This document shows, piece by piece, positions 21,888 through 33,225 of a stretch of 64,000 bases of DNA; position 1 is the first letter of the stretch; every line of letters begins with the position of its first letter. Source of the DNA: Acephala macrosclerotiorum (taxonomy: Eukaryota > Ascomycota > Leotiomycetes > Helotiales > Mollisiaceae); NCBI GenBank assembly GCA_014904845.1, contig MU119239.1:275446-339445 (forward strand), read 5' to 3'. The notes beneath the pieces were generated by a model. That model did no database searches. It was not told where the DNA came from and worked only from the letters and a program-made list of their open reading frames with translations. The position numbers were made by a program, and so were the translations under genes.

Positions 21888-23195
21888 GGAGGGTGTTTAA
21901 AGCTAGAGTACTTTGTGTTACTTCGTGTTCGATTGAGAGAGTGACGGGTGGTGACATGTCCTCGATGTATACTGAGCAGATCATGTTGGAATGCGGGGTC
22001 GAAATTCTGACTGGTGATGAGTGGTTGTGGTGAGGTGAGGGGTGGTCTGATCCTGGACATCGAATGTTTGGATGGATGGATGAGACGAGGCCGACGGCGA
22101 GGCTGGGATCACATGATGACTCCACTTTTTGATCAGCTCTCTCTTCGTACCTCTTCATCATCAACAGTTTAATCAAAAGTTGGCACTAGAGCATCACCCC
22201 TCTGCCAACACTTCGATTCCTGTCTACTACCCACAGGCCCTTTAAAATGTTAATTCCGAGGTGATTATGGCCGTATCTCCAAGGGGTTGCCAGACCAATC
22301 ACCTGTTCGAGATCGCGATGTTTACTAATCTAGTTAAACACTGGTCATTGCTCATTAACATTTAATAGGAGTGTACTATAGACGATCTCTCGCTCTTCAC
22401 TACAAAGATGCACTGCCTCATTTAATCACGACGCCCTGGAACGAGGACAGCGTGGTTGGAGTCACACGGGAGCGACAAGCGCATCCGAATCCTTCGAGCT
22501 GCAGCCTCAACTACTTTCTTCTCTGATCTGTTTGCAGCCTCCTATCATGTTACTCCAGTTCAGCCCCGCGAGTTTGTGGCGCTGCTTTTAACTTTCGATT
22601 GGTACAGATGCCTTGTAAGACGGCTGGGCAGAACGCCTCCAAATGGCTTAAATTTGGAAACATCGATTTCTATTCGTTGATTTCTTCAAGTTGTTTCTCC
22701 GTCCCGACGGGGAGAAGTTCCCGATACGGAGATTGTTTATTTTCATATGAATGCTCTCGTGATGGCTTCAATCTGCTTTCTCATCGCAATTTTGAACTGA
22801 TTGCCTTCAGAATATGCACCGAGGCAACGCAAGTCTTGGGGAAAGTACGGTACACGTCCGAGTTGAACATGTCCTTCTGTTTTCCAGCGACGAGGTACAA
22901 AAGTTTGACCTCGCGATATAATGCCAGATATCCAATCCGAGAACCTGGTCTCCAGAGTATTGGCAGCCGGCATGGAGGTTGTGTCTGCTCCTTGTTGATC
23001 GACAAGGCACTCCAGCCAGGTTGCCAGTAGCCCTGAGGATCTTGCACAGAGCATGGATTACTTTGCAGGTCACAAGTGCTATCTACTACGAATCTATAAA
23101 TGGTGCAGTCGTCCATTCCCTTGGAGAGCTCGTTTCGTCGATGTGTTTCGCTCTCAGCACGTTACCCAAGGTTCAAATTGTGTTCAATATCGAGA
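21888..23195. other. Intergenic between dehydrogenase and Cys-rich protein genes
   Basis: About 1.3 kb serving as a divergent promoter region. Many short overlapping frames occur on both strands (for example minus strand 22743-23116) without starts in good context, motifs or splice support. Nothing else is supported. Confidence 0.4.
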
Positions 23196-24391
23196 ATGGT
23201 TGGGATTCCCCATACTTTCAGCATCGTGCTGCTCATAATCTTCACCCTCGGCGACGTGCTTGCAATCTCTCCACGTGATGATAGCCTTCCGGATGCAAGC
23301 CTGTTCAAATCGAATCAAAATCAGGGCGGCCAGCTCGGCAGCATGCCACTGGATGGTAGATCATTACTGAGCTCCTGGCTCGGGAAGCGTGGTACTTGTC
23401 TTGCTGCAAGTGACTCGCCATGTCCCAGTATGTCTTCCTTCAGTCGGTAGATCCCCACTGACTTCTTCCAGACCAGAATGACTGCTGCCCAACTGGCGAC
23501 AACTGCTGCTCTCTCGTCTGCTGCAAATCCAATCAATCATGCTGTGGATCTAGCCTCTGGTGTGCAGATCCTGGGGACACATGCTGCCAACTTGGAACAT
23601 GTCCATCTGGATGGGATTGGTAAGAATATCTTGTCGTCTCGCGAATTTCGCTGATATCAATAGCTGCACTCCTGGCACCTGCTATCCAAAAGGTGGACAA
23701 TGCTGCGGGAACGGATACTATTGCACGCCTGGCAACATCTGCGTCTTGGTCAACGGACAGCAGAAGTGCTGCACGGATGTTCATTGTACGGTGGTTGCCT
23801 CCTCTGGCGTAACGATCACGGCTGGGAATGGAGGGAACAGTCCTTCGACCACAGCTCCAGCAGTTACGACGCCGATAACAACACCGAGCACCACGACTGC
23901 GAGCAGTGCAGCCCCGACTGAAGTTGATGTCTTCATCTGGTATTACTACACAATCACCTGGTACATCCACCTTCCCTGCCTCCTAAACCTCACTGACCCC
24001 ACTTAGGTACTACATCTCCTGGTACTGGACCACAACAACCATCATTCAATCCCCAACGATCATCTCAACGTTCAAAGACGTAACAACAACGACAACGATC
24101 TCAATTTACGCCTCGAATTCGCTTGAAGCCTCGCAGAGCTTTCTTGATATCTCGTCCGCATTCTCCTCGCCGACTCCGGCAGCGGCTACGATTCTGCCAC
24201 CATTAAGTATTACCTCGAGCTTTAGTAGCGAGACTTCAGCTACAGGTAATTCAGCCGCTTCCGTGGCTAGCTCGTCGTCCTCTGCCAGTACCGGTAACAC
24301 AAGCGAAGGCGCGACCTTGGGCAGTGGTGTGTGGAGTTTGATGTTGGCTTGCAGTTGGATTGGGTTTGGTAGCTTGATGTTGTGGCTATGA
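23196..24391 (+). CDS. Secreted cysteine-rich protein, probable GPI anchor
   Basis: Four exons (23196-23427, 23472-23619, 23664-23960, 24007-24391) with introns of 44, 44 and 46 bp are all phase-consistent, giving 353 residues. I chose the ATG at 23196 because it directly begins a signal peptide (IPHTFSIVLLIIFTLGDVLA). The next part has closely spaced Cys pairs (NDCCPTGDNCC, VCCKSNQSCCG, TCCQLGTC, GGQCCGNGYYC, QKCCTDVHC), a granulin-like disulfide-dense pattern. Then come a Thr/Ser-rich linker and an aromatic WYYYTITW segment. A Ser-rich tail ends in a hydrophobic C-terminus (VWSLMLACSWIGFGSLMLWL) typical of GPI attachment. It probably acts at the cell surface; its ligand is unknown. Confidence 0.82.
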
Positions 24392-24612
24392 GTCTTCCTC
24401 TAGCAAGTCTGCTGAGAGCCTGCATATCTATAATGTGAAGGTCATAATTTATTCACGAATTTAGCAGTCACGGTCTTTGTTTTATAACATGCTCTTCTTC
24501 ATCAATTGAGACGGACTTCTTGGAGCAGGTGTCATCAACTGCAAATTACTATATAATGTTTGAAACCTCGATAGCCTGATGCTCTACTATGTCTATGCCG
24601 GCTAGTGTTGGG

Positions 24613-24888
24613 CAGCGTGATAAATGATTAGATTAAATTCAATTATGAGGTCTTAATCATAATTTAATCAAGATTGTAGCCTAATAATCTAATTTAATCA
24701 TGAAAATCTAGGTTGAATCATGATTTTCATGATTATTTGATTATAATTATGCTTATTTTGTATAGCGATTGAGATTTTCCTCATTAATCTAGATTTTTTT
24801 TGGAAAATGCGTTAATCATAATCTAATTTAATCTAATCAAGCTCATCATAATTTGAATTGATTGACGTGATTTTTTTTGATCACGCTG
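24613..24888. mobile_element. Small AT-rich element with CAGCGTGAT inverted termini
   Basis: A 276 bp element starts with CAGCGTGAT and ends with ATCACGCTG. Subterminal AATC/GATT-rich motifs recur (AATCTAATTTAATC, TTAATCATAAT, and the palindrome AATCATGATT). The left end is preceded by GTGTTGGG, as I recall for fungal hAT-type miniature elements, but the right flank does not mirror this and I see no clean target duplication. There is no coding capacity. It is probably a non-autonomous DNA transposon. Confidence 0.55.
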
Positions 24889-24934
24889 GCGGGTCATCCA
24901 GGCGTCGATGCTGAGTAATTCCCGGAAAGCTGCA

Positions 24935-26060
24935 AGCTGCTTTCTCTTTGCTCCTTCGAGACTACGCATTCTAGCTTCATTTCAGTGGATCAGCAAGGCT
25001 ACCCAATTGTCGACGCTCTGTTCAAGATCTCACAACATTTTCCGAATATGCCAATGGACACTGCTACAGCGATCGAGTGTCTCAGGGAAACGTCGCAGCT
25101 GGACCTTTAAGTATTCCAGAGAGGACTCAAGCACTCGCCGAAATAAACTCAGGCAACCATAAGTCTTTCGACTCTCTTGGTACTCCTATAACATGGGGGA
25201 AAATTGGACCAAAACCTTCATTACTACCAGTCGTAGACAACATCCCTCAAGATAGCCCAGTGTTTCGCTATAAGCAGCATCATCAATTCAATGGTGACGC
25301 AATATTACCGTATTTGAAAAGTTCCAGAGTCAAAGAATTCAGCAAAGCCGACTCTGCTACGGAGGGCTGCTGTATGATGCGCGAGATCCATCCACAGCAT
25401 CATGGATTTCCTGGTTCCGTGAGACAATTTAGCAAAAATTAGAATTGGAGCTGAGTTTTGCAGGACACACCTTGCGTCGTCGCAATTCAAGGTCTCCCAA
25501 AATATACAGAGTCCATTGAATTCTTCAAGCGGATATGTCTTCAAAGACTAGAGGTCCCCGATCATCCTCACATGGTGAAGCTGCTAGCCACGTTCAAACA
25601 ATGCAACAGATTCTATTTGATGCTCCCAGACATCTGGCGCCTGAAATCTCGTTCGGAGGCACTGGAAAAAGCCTCCAGCAGAATCAAGAAATAGCTTGAA
25701 GATTGTACGGATCACCATCCATTATGTCGGTAGCCTCCAGAAGTGCGCCTACCAACTCGTGTCCTCGACCTTTATCTCGGAGAGCATACGTTAGCCATCG
25801 TGGAACAAACGGCAGAGCAGGCCGATACATTTGTTTGAGCCATTGCTGGGGCGATGTAGTCGAGATCCAAGAAGATACAAACCAATCGACGAAACCTACT
25901 TGGTCGTGAGCAGTTGTCTCGGGACTTGTCAAGATGCTGGGATCAAGAAGCAACATTGCGGTGCAGAAGTTATCAACGTTGAATCCCATCCATCGACTGC
26001 AGATCCCACTGGGCCAGTTTCTAAGGCGTATCTTTCCTTGAGGGGTAGAAGATGAGCCCT
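24935..26060 (+). pseudogene. Decayed protein-kinase and HET-domain remains
   Basis: The first part (about 24990-25440) reads VDALFKISQHFPNMPMDTA and later MREIHPQHHGF, a sequence type that leads fungal kinase domains. The second part (25458-25690) contains VVAIQGLPKY, the likely beta-3 Lys region, then HPHMVKLLATFKQCNRFYLMLP. That is kinase subdomains III to V; the rest of the kinase is missing. About 25690-25900 follows a HET-domain lead-in: CTDHHPLCR, LPTRVLDLYL in one frame, then GRYICLSHCWGDV in another. Stops and phase changes break every part (for example TAG after KN near 25441, TAG at 25692-25694 and near 25731). Either one kinase-HET fusion has collapsed or two neighbouring genes were joined by deletion. 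It is not functional. Confidence 0.65.
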
Positions 26061-26069
26061 AGAATCACG

Positions 26070-27625
26070 TGGAGCATTCTAGGCTAAGAGTAGCGTGCTT
26101 TTTCGAGCATATAAGCTCCCTTTTCATAGAACTCAATCTACAACCTCTTAGCCCGCACGACTCTACGAACTATCCCACTTCTCTGGTAGAGTCATCACAT
26201 CCCTACGTTACATTCAAGGAATCCCATTATACGTTCACAGCAGTCAACCTGAGATGGGCCGGATTTTCAGGGGTCTCCGACTCCACACGAAAATCTCTCC
26301 TGCTTAGCAATCGGCCATCTTGATAATAGAAGATACGACGTCGAATACTTCTTGATTCTTAAGTCAGAGCGAGATCAGGCAAACGTATATACACGTATCG
26401 GCCTGCTTGAGTTGCACATGGATATCTAGGGACTTAAAAAGAGTTTGGCAAAGCAAGGTGATCTTGCCAAGAATGGGGAGTACAATACTCTCCTTCGAAA
26501 ATACGAAGAGTTCCGAGCAGCTATCAACGAGAGTATTTTCCAAGCCGTAAAGATACTATAGGAAATTGGGGAGCTGCATCGCCATGGCGATTCTACTGCC
26601 TGAAGTCGATTTGAACACCAGGCTGGAAAGTAAGACAAAATTTTGCAACTGCCCACATTTCAGCGAAACTTCAAATGAGAAGGACTATCTAAAGCACATG
26701 ATATGCATCGTCCGCTTGACGCTGAGAAATTTCCGGAATACTTTTCTACACGTGCATCAACTAAGCATGACAATTGCAGCTTCTCAAATCGCATCTGTGG
26801 TCCTGTGGGCACTGAACAAACCTTTGCCGCAATATATCCAGCCCAGCCACTGCGGCCGCCGTTCCGTGAGATTGAGGCGCCTCGGAAGCTTTCTTCCTCC
26901 TACGCCAGAACGCCTCAAGTTTTCAAAAGCGGGGTTGCTTTTGATTGAGAAGTAAATGATTGGCCATAGTAGAAGACAAGCCTCTCAAGGCTTCTTGGCA
27001 CGGGCAAGGCGTTCACTTTATCTGCCCAAGCCACCGGGCGCAGACATCTCATCCTGCCAGTTTTGTGCACGTTTTCTGCACGTTTTCTGCATCCTCAGCT
27101 TTGAATTGTTCCACTTAAGCGCAAATGATTGAGCTGGAATGGCGTCCAGCGCACACGTGCAGAATACCACTCCCTGACTGGACTGCCGAAAATTCGGTTG
27201 CAGCGGGGTTGAAGATCCCTACCGTTTGTCACCCCACCTTCCTTCTAGAAGTTTTCCATTTGGTCCAATCCTTTTCTGATCAACAGGTACAAGGTACGAA
27301 ATGCACAAATAAGCCTTGATTTGGTTGTACGACATGTTAAAGCAGCCATTGTACGCCCGAGAAGCTTACTTTGTGCTAATGTGCATTGGCCAGTCAGATT
27401 ACAGTACCGAGACCATGTGTAATAAGCCGACCAGGAGCCTTGGAAGGAACAGGAAGGTCACCTTGATGTTCAGGGACCATCTTTGCAAGGCTCGAGAGGA
27501 TTTTGAGGGGAAATGCAGAGCTCATGCAGCCTCGTCGTGCTGCTTCATTCCATCCCATTCTATATGTAAATCGTGCCCTATTGCAGCATACACGTGCATC
27601 GGAGCTCCCTAGCTTGTTGAACCTT
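26070..27625. other. Intergenic with possible gene remnants
   Basis: Read-through frames continue weakly after the HET remains, for example LAKNGEYNTLLRKYEEFRAA near 26460-26520, which looks coding-like but has stops on both sides. A duplicated GCACGTTTTCT sits at about 27066-27087. No intact gene is supported. Confidence 0.35.
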
Positions 27626-27627
27626 TG

Positions 27628-27640
27628 ACAGTATATAGCT
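27628..27640 (+). promoter_or_regulatory. TATA-like box of the phosphoesterase gene
   Basis: AGTATATAGC lies about 65 bp upstream of the ATG at 27696, in the usual position for a core promoter element of a strongly regulated fungal gene. Assigned by sequence and position only. Confidence 0.45.
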
Positions 27641-27695
27641 GCCAGTACAGCCTCAAGGAGGTTCCTGAGACAGCCGTTGTTCCAGAGTAATCAAG

Positions 27696-29125
27696 ATGGT
27701 TGGGATCAAGTTCGCAGCTGTTGCAGCCTTGTCTGGTCTTGCCATTGCTACACCAGCTACCATCGGTTACAAGGGAGACTGGAAAAGTAAGATCAAGAAT
27801 GTTGTCGTCTTGGTTGAGGAGAACAGATCTTTTGACACCTTTGCTGGTGGTCTCTCCTATAACTCAGCGATTGATGGATTGTTGCACCACAATTACTGTA
27901 ACTCCATGTAAGTAAGACGCATCGAGAAGTGAACGAGGCTGACGAGAACAGGAACGCTTCCGACCCCGCTCAAAAAGACGATGTCTGTGCTGGTCCTCGT
28001 GCCAATGACGTTGCACCCGATGATCCAAACCACAGCATCAGCGGTGTCAATATGCAGAGTATGTATGCTGAGAATTGATGATAATACCTGCTAACAAATT
28101 CAGTCTTCAGCACATGGCACCCAGACGAGTCCAAGGCCGACGCCCGAGTCGAAATCGAGAACATGCGTGGATTCGTGACTGAACAATCCGTTTCCTACTC
28201 CACCCTCAACAAGACACGAGCTGCTGAAGTTCTCAACTACTACACCGACGACCAAATCCGCGTCTTCGGTACGATGGCCGAGGAATTCGTCCTCTTCGAT
28301 CGATGGTTCGCCGCTGTCCCCGGTCCAACCAACCCCAACCGCGCCTACATCACATCAGGAACCTCTCATGGCCATGGTGAGAACGACAATGCCTTCAACG
28401 TCTACGGTCTTCCTCAAAAGTCCATCTTCCAACAACTTTCCGAAGCTGGCATCTCCTGGATGAACTACCAAAACTCCACCACCGGCCCAGGACTTGGTTT
28501 TAACCCCGACGCTGCCTTCTACAACTGGACCTACACTTCTGGCGCATACAAGACCAACATTGCTCCTCTAGATCAATTCTACGCCGATGCCAAAGCTGGT
28601 ACTCTTCCCAAATTCACATACATCAACCCAGAGTGCTGCTCTTACCAATCTTTCCATCCTCCTTCTCCAATCACACTCGGCGAGCAATTCATCAAGGGAA
28701 TCTACGAAGCAGTCCGCAACTCTCCACAATGGGAAGAAACTCTCTTCATCCTAACCTTCGACGAGCACGGAGGATTCGGAGACCATGTCCCACCACCAAC
28801 TGGTGTCCCAGCCGGAGACTCCCTCACCTACACTGAGACGGCACACGACGGGAAGAACATCACATTCGACTTCAAGCGACTTGGTATTCGTGTTCCTACT
28901 CTCTTGATCTCGCCTTGGGTTCCTAAGGGATGGGTTGAGAAGAAGGGTATTAATAATGGAGGGGAGTATACTCATACTTCTATTCTTGGGTTCTTGCAGA
29001 ATCTTTGGGGTTTGGAGAGTTTGAGTCCGAGGGTGGATTATTCGAGTACTTTTGAACATTTGATTACGGATAATCTTAGGAGTGATACTCCTGCTACTTT
29101 ACCAAATCCTTTCCCGTATAATTAG
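27696..29125 (+). CDS. Secreted phosphoesterase (phospholipase C / acid phosphatase family)
   Basis: Three exons (27696-27907, 27952-28058, 28104-29125) have introns of 44 and 45 bp (GTAAGT and GTATGT donors, branch-like GCTAAC in the second), giving 446 residues. A signal peptide (VGIKFAAVAALSGLAIATPA) precedes the conserved start of the phosphoesterase domain, VVVLVEENRSFDTFAGG, whose Glu-Asn pair is a metal/active-site hallmark. Further family motifs are WFAAVPGPTNPNRAY, SGTSHGHG, TFDEHGGFGDHVPPP and PTLLISPWVPKG. Such enzymes release phosphate from phospholipids or other phosphate esters outside the cell and are often induced by phosphate starvation. Regulation is not visible here beyond the TATA-like box. 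Confidence 0.92.
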
Positions 29126-29587
29126 GGTTAGGGGTGAAGTTATGATTCATGAATATAGATAGGGAGGATAATGTTTAAAAGTGTCTACTCCAACTCAGGT
29201 GTTTCATATCTCTTTGACGTGAAACTTGAAGAGGGAAGCTTTGATCTTTATAGGGTTTTAAATAAATTTCATAAACGGAGTTCCCTCCCGTCTTGTTCGT
29301 TGTTGAGAAGGTCGATGTGCCTCTAGCAGAATGGAGTACCCTCGACACGAAGCATGACATGATGGCTACCAATACAAAGCCAACAGCACTCCATCACACA
29401 AGGACTTAGCGAGTAATCAACGAAAGATTGCTGCAATTTCTTGAAAGGGTATTAATTCCTTGCCAGAAGCCAATTAAAAACCTAACAACAGCTAAAAACT
29501 CCAAGCCTGTAGGTCACCACACAAAAAGAGGATTCCTTGCACCAGCGCTCATTACATAAAATGCTCTACCCTTAGCCAAGCTATCAA
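29126..29587. other. Intergenic between convergent genes
   Basis: 3' flanks of the phosphoesterase and coiled-coil protein genes. No gene, repeat or structured element recognised. Confidence 0.4.
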
Positions 29588-31387
29588 TTACCAACCTCTG
29601 TAATGCCCGGTATCACGTGGCAAAAAATACCCATCAACATCCCCATATCTCGCAGGCATAGGATCAATCGGTCTCGGACTTCGAGTTCGCGCTCGCCTAA
29701 TCGGTGCCTCGATGTGGGCATATCTTGGATGTCGATACGAGGAGCTGAAATGTTCTGGTCCAGTCCAGCCTGTCATGTGACCATGACCATCAAGAGAAAA
29801 TTCCTCAACGTCCCCTGGTGGGACACCACTTTCGATAACGTTGTTGATTACGACAGGATCATGATGTGGTGACGTGCGATGTGAGGAGTGTGAGGTGTGA
29901 TGTGAGGAGGCGAAGGAGGATCTTGGAGACCAATAGATTGGGGGTGGATGTGAGTTGTGAGAATGGTAGATGACTTCTGGACGATGATGATTTTCATGGT
30001 ATTCGTGATTTCTGCCATCGCAGATCATGATGGGATGAGCATACGAATCGAGTGATTCTGCCCTTCCACCAGTCCCATAACCCGAAGCTGAGTTCGTCAA
30101 GTCCAAGTGAATTCTCTCACGAGAATGATGAGGCGTTATTGTATGTTGAAGGTCTTTGATAACTCCAGCAACACGATGAATTTGATCAATCGGATCTTGC
30201 TCCTGGTGTCTCGGGCCATTGAATTGATTAATCTCATTCATGACTCCAGCGACTCGGCGAACTTGATCAATCGGGTCGTCCTCGTGGCGTCTTGGATTAT
30301 TAAATTGATTCATCTCATTCATAGCCCCGGCAAGTTTCTTCACTTGATCAATCGGGTCCTCCTCGTGATGTTTGGGCGATTGCAGCTCGTTGATAACCCC
30401 AGCGACGCGACGGACTTGCTCAATTGGATCTTCGTCATGTCGTCTTGGATTATTGAACTGATTCATCTCGTTCATCGCCCCAGCGAGTTTCTTCACTTGA
30501 TCAATTGGATCCTCCTCATGGTGTTTGGGCGAATGTTGTAGCTCGTTGATGACTCCAGCTACGCGACGAACCTGGTCAATTGGATCCTCCTCGAGCTTCG
30601 ACTTGAGTAACCTCTCGACATGCGTATCCCGCTCTTCGGCAATCTCTTCGACGTGTCTTAGTTTTGCTTGTTCGTGTTTCTCCTTCGTTGCAAGTCGTTC
30701 TGCTTCCTCCTCCTCTTTCTTTGCCAATTTCTTTTTCAGTTCATCTGAGGATTTCTTGGCCTTCTCTTTCTCTTTCTCTAATTCTTCTTCAGCTTCCTCT
30801 TTCGCTTCCTTCTTCTCCTTTTCGATTTTGTCTTTATCTTTCTTCTCTTTTTTCTTTTTCTCTGCTGCTAGTTCGAGTCGATATATGAATTGCGCGAACG
30901 TATGCCCAATACCATCTCGGACATTCTCCCACTTTAATCGTATTTCGTGGAAGTGTGGAACTTCTCTGTGATGTGGCGGATCCCAAGATGGGAAGAGGAT
31001 GGATGAATGTCTGCGATGGGTTGGATGGTGTGGAGGATGTGCAATCGATTCAAGTCGTGTGTTGATCTCTTCGACTTCCCGAACGTAGCTCGTGAAGTCA
31101 ATTCGCACAGCGTCTAGAATTATCAGCAAGTTCTGTTGATCAATTCAAAACATACCATCTCCACCATCTACATCTGCTCCTTCAACGTCCAGAATCTTCC
31201 TGTGCTCCCGTCGAATGAAGGATGGGCCGTCCTGCAGAGAATTCTCGAGCGCATCGAGTTGATTGTGCTCGTGGCCGACATGCCGATTTCTCCTGATATC
31301 CCTGCAGAGTTCTGCAGCGTGGACGAGGTCGTTCTCAATTTGGGTGATGAGGTAATCAAACGGAGTCGATACTGGCGGCAAAGGCAT
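29588..31387 (-). CDS. Coiled-coil protein with six alternating tandem repeats (585 aa)
   Basis: Two exons, 31387-31156 and 31113-29588, are joined by a 42 bp intron (donor GTATGT, acceptor CTAG). The N-terminal about 150 residues are helical (DYLITQIENDLVHAAELC, DFTSYVREVEEINTRLESIA). Residues about 160-250 form a Lys/Glu-rich segment of the single-helix or coiled-coil kind. Residues about 253-402 hold six repeats of 24-30 residues, each starting D-P-I-[DE]-Q-[VI]. The C-terminal third is rich in His, Ser and Arg and looks disordered, ending DTGHYRGW. No signal peptide, membrane helix or catalytic motif is present. The layout suggests a structural or scaffold protein; I do not recognise a named family. 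Confidence 0.8.
30139..30591 (-). repeat. Tandem repeats inside the coiled-coil protein gene
   Basis: Six consecutive units of about 72-90 bp. Two types are visible: type A reads QVRRVAGVINELQ followed by SPKHHEE, and type B reads QVKKLAGAMNEMNQF followed by NNPRRH. The order is A-B-A-B, then an A/B hybrid (VRRVAGVMNEINQF), then a diverged A (IHRVAGVIKDLQ). The high nucleotide similarity between the first and third and between the second and fourth units suggests a recent duplication of an A-B pair. Confidence 0.85.
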
Positions 31388-33150
31388 CTAGCTATATTTG
31401 GAAGAGATGTTGATTGCGACTGCGATTGAAACTATTGGTAGCAATTCTTGATTAATCAGGATAGCAAACCAGAGACTTTAAGCTCAAAGACCCCTCAATT
31501 TGTTTGCCATTGAGGCTTGAATCTCAGACCACTTCATGCCGTACAAAACCCAAGCAGGTGAATTATCGTGAGCATGAGACCTGGCGCAAATGAGTCTGCA
31601 TGTCTCAGACATATTGGAGGTTAATGAGGAACGCAACACATTCTCTCACCGAATAAGAATGGCATCAGATTCCCAAAGACATCTGGAGAACTTATCCTAT
31701 GATGTCTGGATGAGGCGTAGTTGTCGACATGGGCAGTTGATTGGGTGATTATCAGGAGATGCTCGGATCAAAACGTCCTCAACATCCTGGTGTTTGATCC
31801 TCGCCACTCGTTAATGCTCCCCTTGGCAAACACCCCACTGCGGGATAGGACTGTCAGCGCAGAGTGGCGCAGCGCACGCACTTTCTTCCATGGCATTTTG
31901 ATACAGCCTTTTGTAAGATCAATGGAACTTTTTGCAATGTGTGATTTACGGTCATCCTATCACCTTATCGATCGTATCATCGACCAAATGCCTTAAAACT
32001 AAAAGGTAGTGTTTACTTACCCTCTTTTAGTACCGAATCACTACAATCACAAAGTATGCGCCTACATTTTAAAAGATTCGGCCCTCCCTCGAAATCTAAT
32101 CAGGCTTGAGCCGACCTAATAGATTGTGTGCTGATTTGTGAGTACTTTATAGCGTTGCTGTAGAAATATCGAAAAAATAGACTATTTTATTACCTTAAGT
32201 GCTGACTTGGGGAAAAACTTGGGTTGATACACCGCTAAAAAACTCGATGCATCTCGTAAGAGGCTGTACGAGGAAGTCCCGATGTGAGCCACTTTCCGTT
32301 GAAAAAATCACGATTCAAATCACGGGACCGAGTTTTCTCAGACGGACATGACCGAGTACCAGAAAAAGGGAGAATCGGTACACCGGAGTCAGATATCCTA
32401 CCCGAACCGATTTCGATCTTGTCAGCACCGTTTACCCCACTTTCAACCTCGATTCTTGCCGCGGAACTTCACATCGAGTTTTGTTGTGTTCAGCCGCGCA
32501 AAATCTCCATCACGCCAAGCTCCCCACCCCTGTAGATGTCATCACTACTTATCACTTCGAGAACACTTTCCTTTCCTCTCCTCGTCCTAGTATATCCTCC
32601 CCCATGTCTTTGCTATCGATATGCTCCACACTAAAGTAGCTTCCCGGCCATTGAGATGACCTAGTGTCAACCAGCTAAGCATTGGTGCCACAATCGCCCA
32701 TCCACTATCTTTCACCCGGGCCATATTTTCCACCACTTGGTCCAACCACTGAATAGCCGGGAATCTCTCCGCCTTCCTCAACAAACAGAGCGAGAGAAGA
32801 TCATCGATACATCCCTTAGATTTTCACCGGATTGTTTCGACGGCGGCAGAAGACCAACTGAAGTGGTTCATGATAGGTTTAACTTTTGTCATTCTTTCTA
32901 GTCACCCAGCCGATTCCATTTCTATTTCAGGGAATATCGAGCTTATTGTCCAATGGTGTAAGTTCACTAACCATCCGGACCTCTACAAACCGTCATCATC
33001 ATCGAAGCCCACATGAAAATCTGTACGCGCGGTAGTGCGCTTTCGTATTGCCTGCCTCCTCTTTTCGTATCCATCACCGCCAGATTTTGGTGTGTTTTCG
33101 CTAAATTTCTAGGGGTGCGGACAGAATTCTGACACCCCCTGGTGCCATCA
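31388..33150. other. Long intergenic stretch without a supported gene
   Basis: Ordinary composition with short unsupported frames (for example plus strand 31721-31996 and 32284-32590, minus strand 32587-32784). A pyrimidine-rich stretch lies near 32566-32600. The distal part is presumably the upstream region of the PIR gene. Confidence 0.4.
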
Positions 33151-33154
33151 TCGA

Positions 33155-33165
33155 GTAATATATAA
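33155..33165 (+). promoter_or_regulatory. TATA box of the PIR gene
   Basis: GTAATATATAAC sits about 62-70 bp upstream of the codon where translation is expected to begin. This placement leaves room for only a short leader and argues against an unseen upstream coding exon. Confidence 0.5.
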
Positions 33166-33225
33166 CTTCGTGCTCCCATCTTGTCTTTCGTTCTTCAAGA
33201 ATACTGTACTGTTCATTCGTTCAAC

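Noticed and set aside
22743..23116. Two minus-strand frames of about 100 codons before the Cys-rich protein gene
   Set aside because: They overlap each other in different phases, have no domain or signal peptide, and cover the promoter of a well-supported gene.
24935..26060. Functional kinase gene
   Set aside because: Stops and frame changes interrupt every segment, and the catalytic loop and DFG region are absent.
30107..30971. Long plus-strand frames opposite the coiled-coil protein gene
   Set aside because: Their Ser/Phe-rich content is the mirror of Glu/Lys codons on the minus strand, where splice signals and repeats support the real gene.
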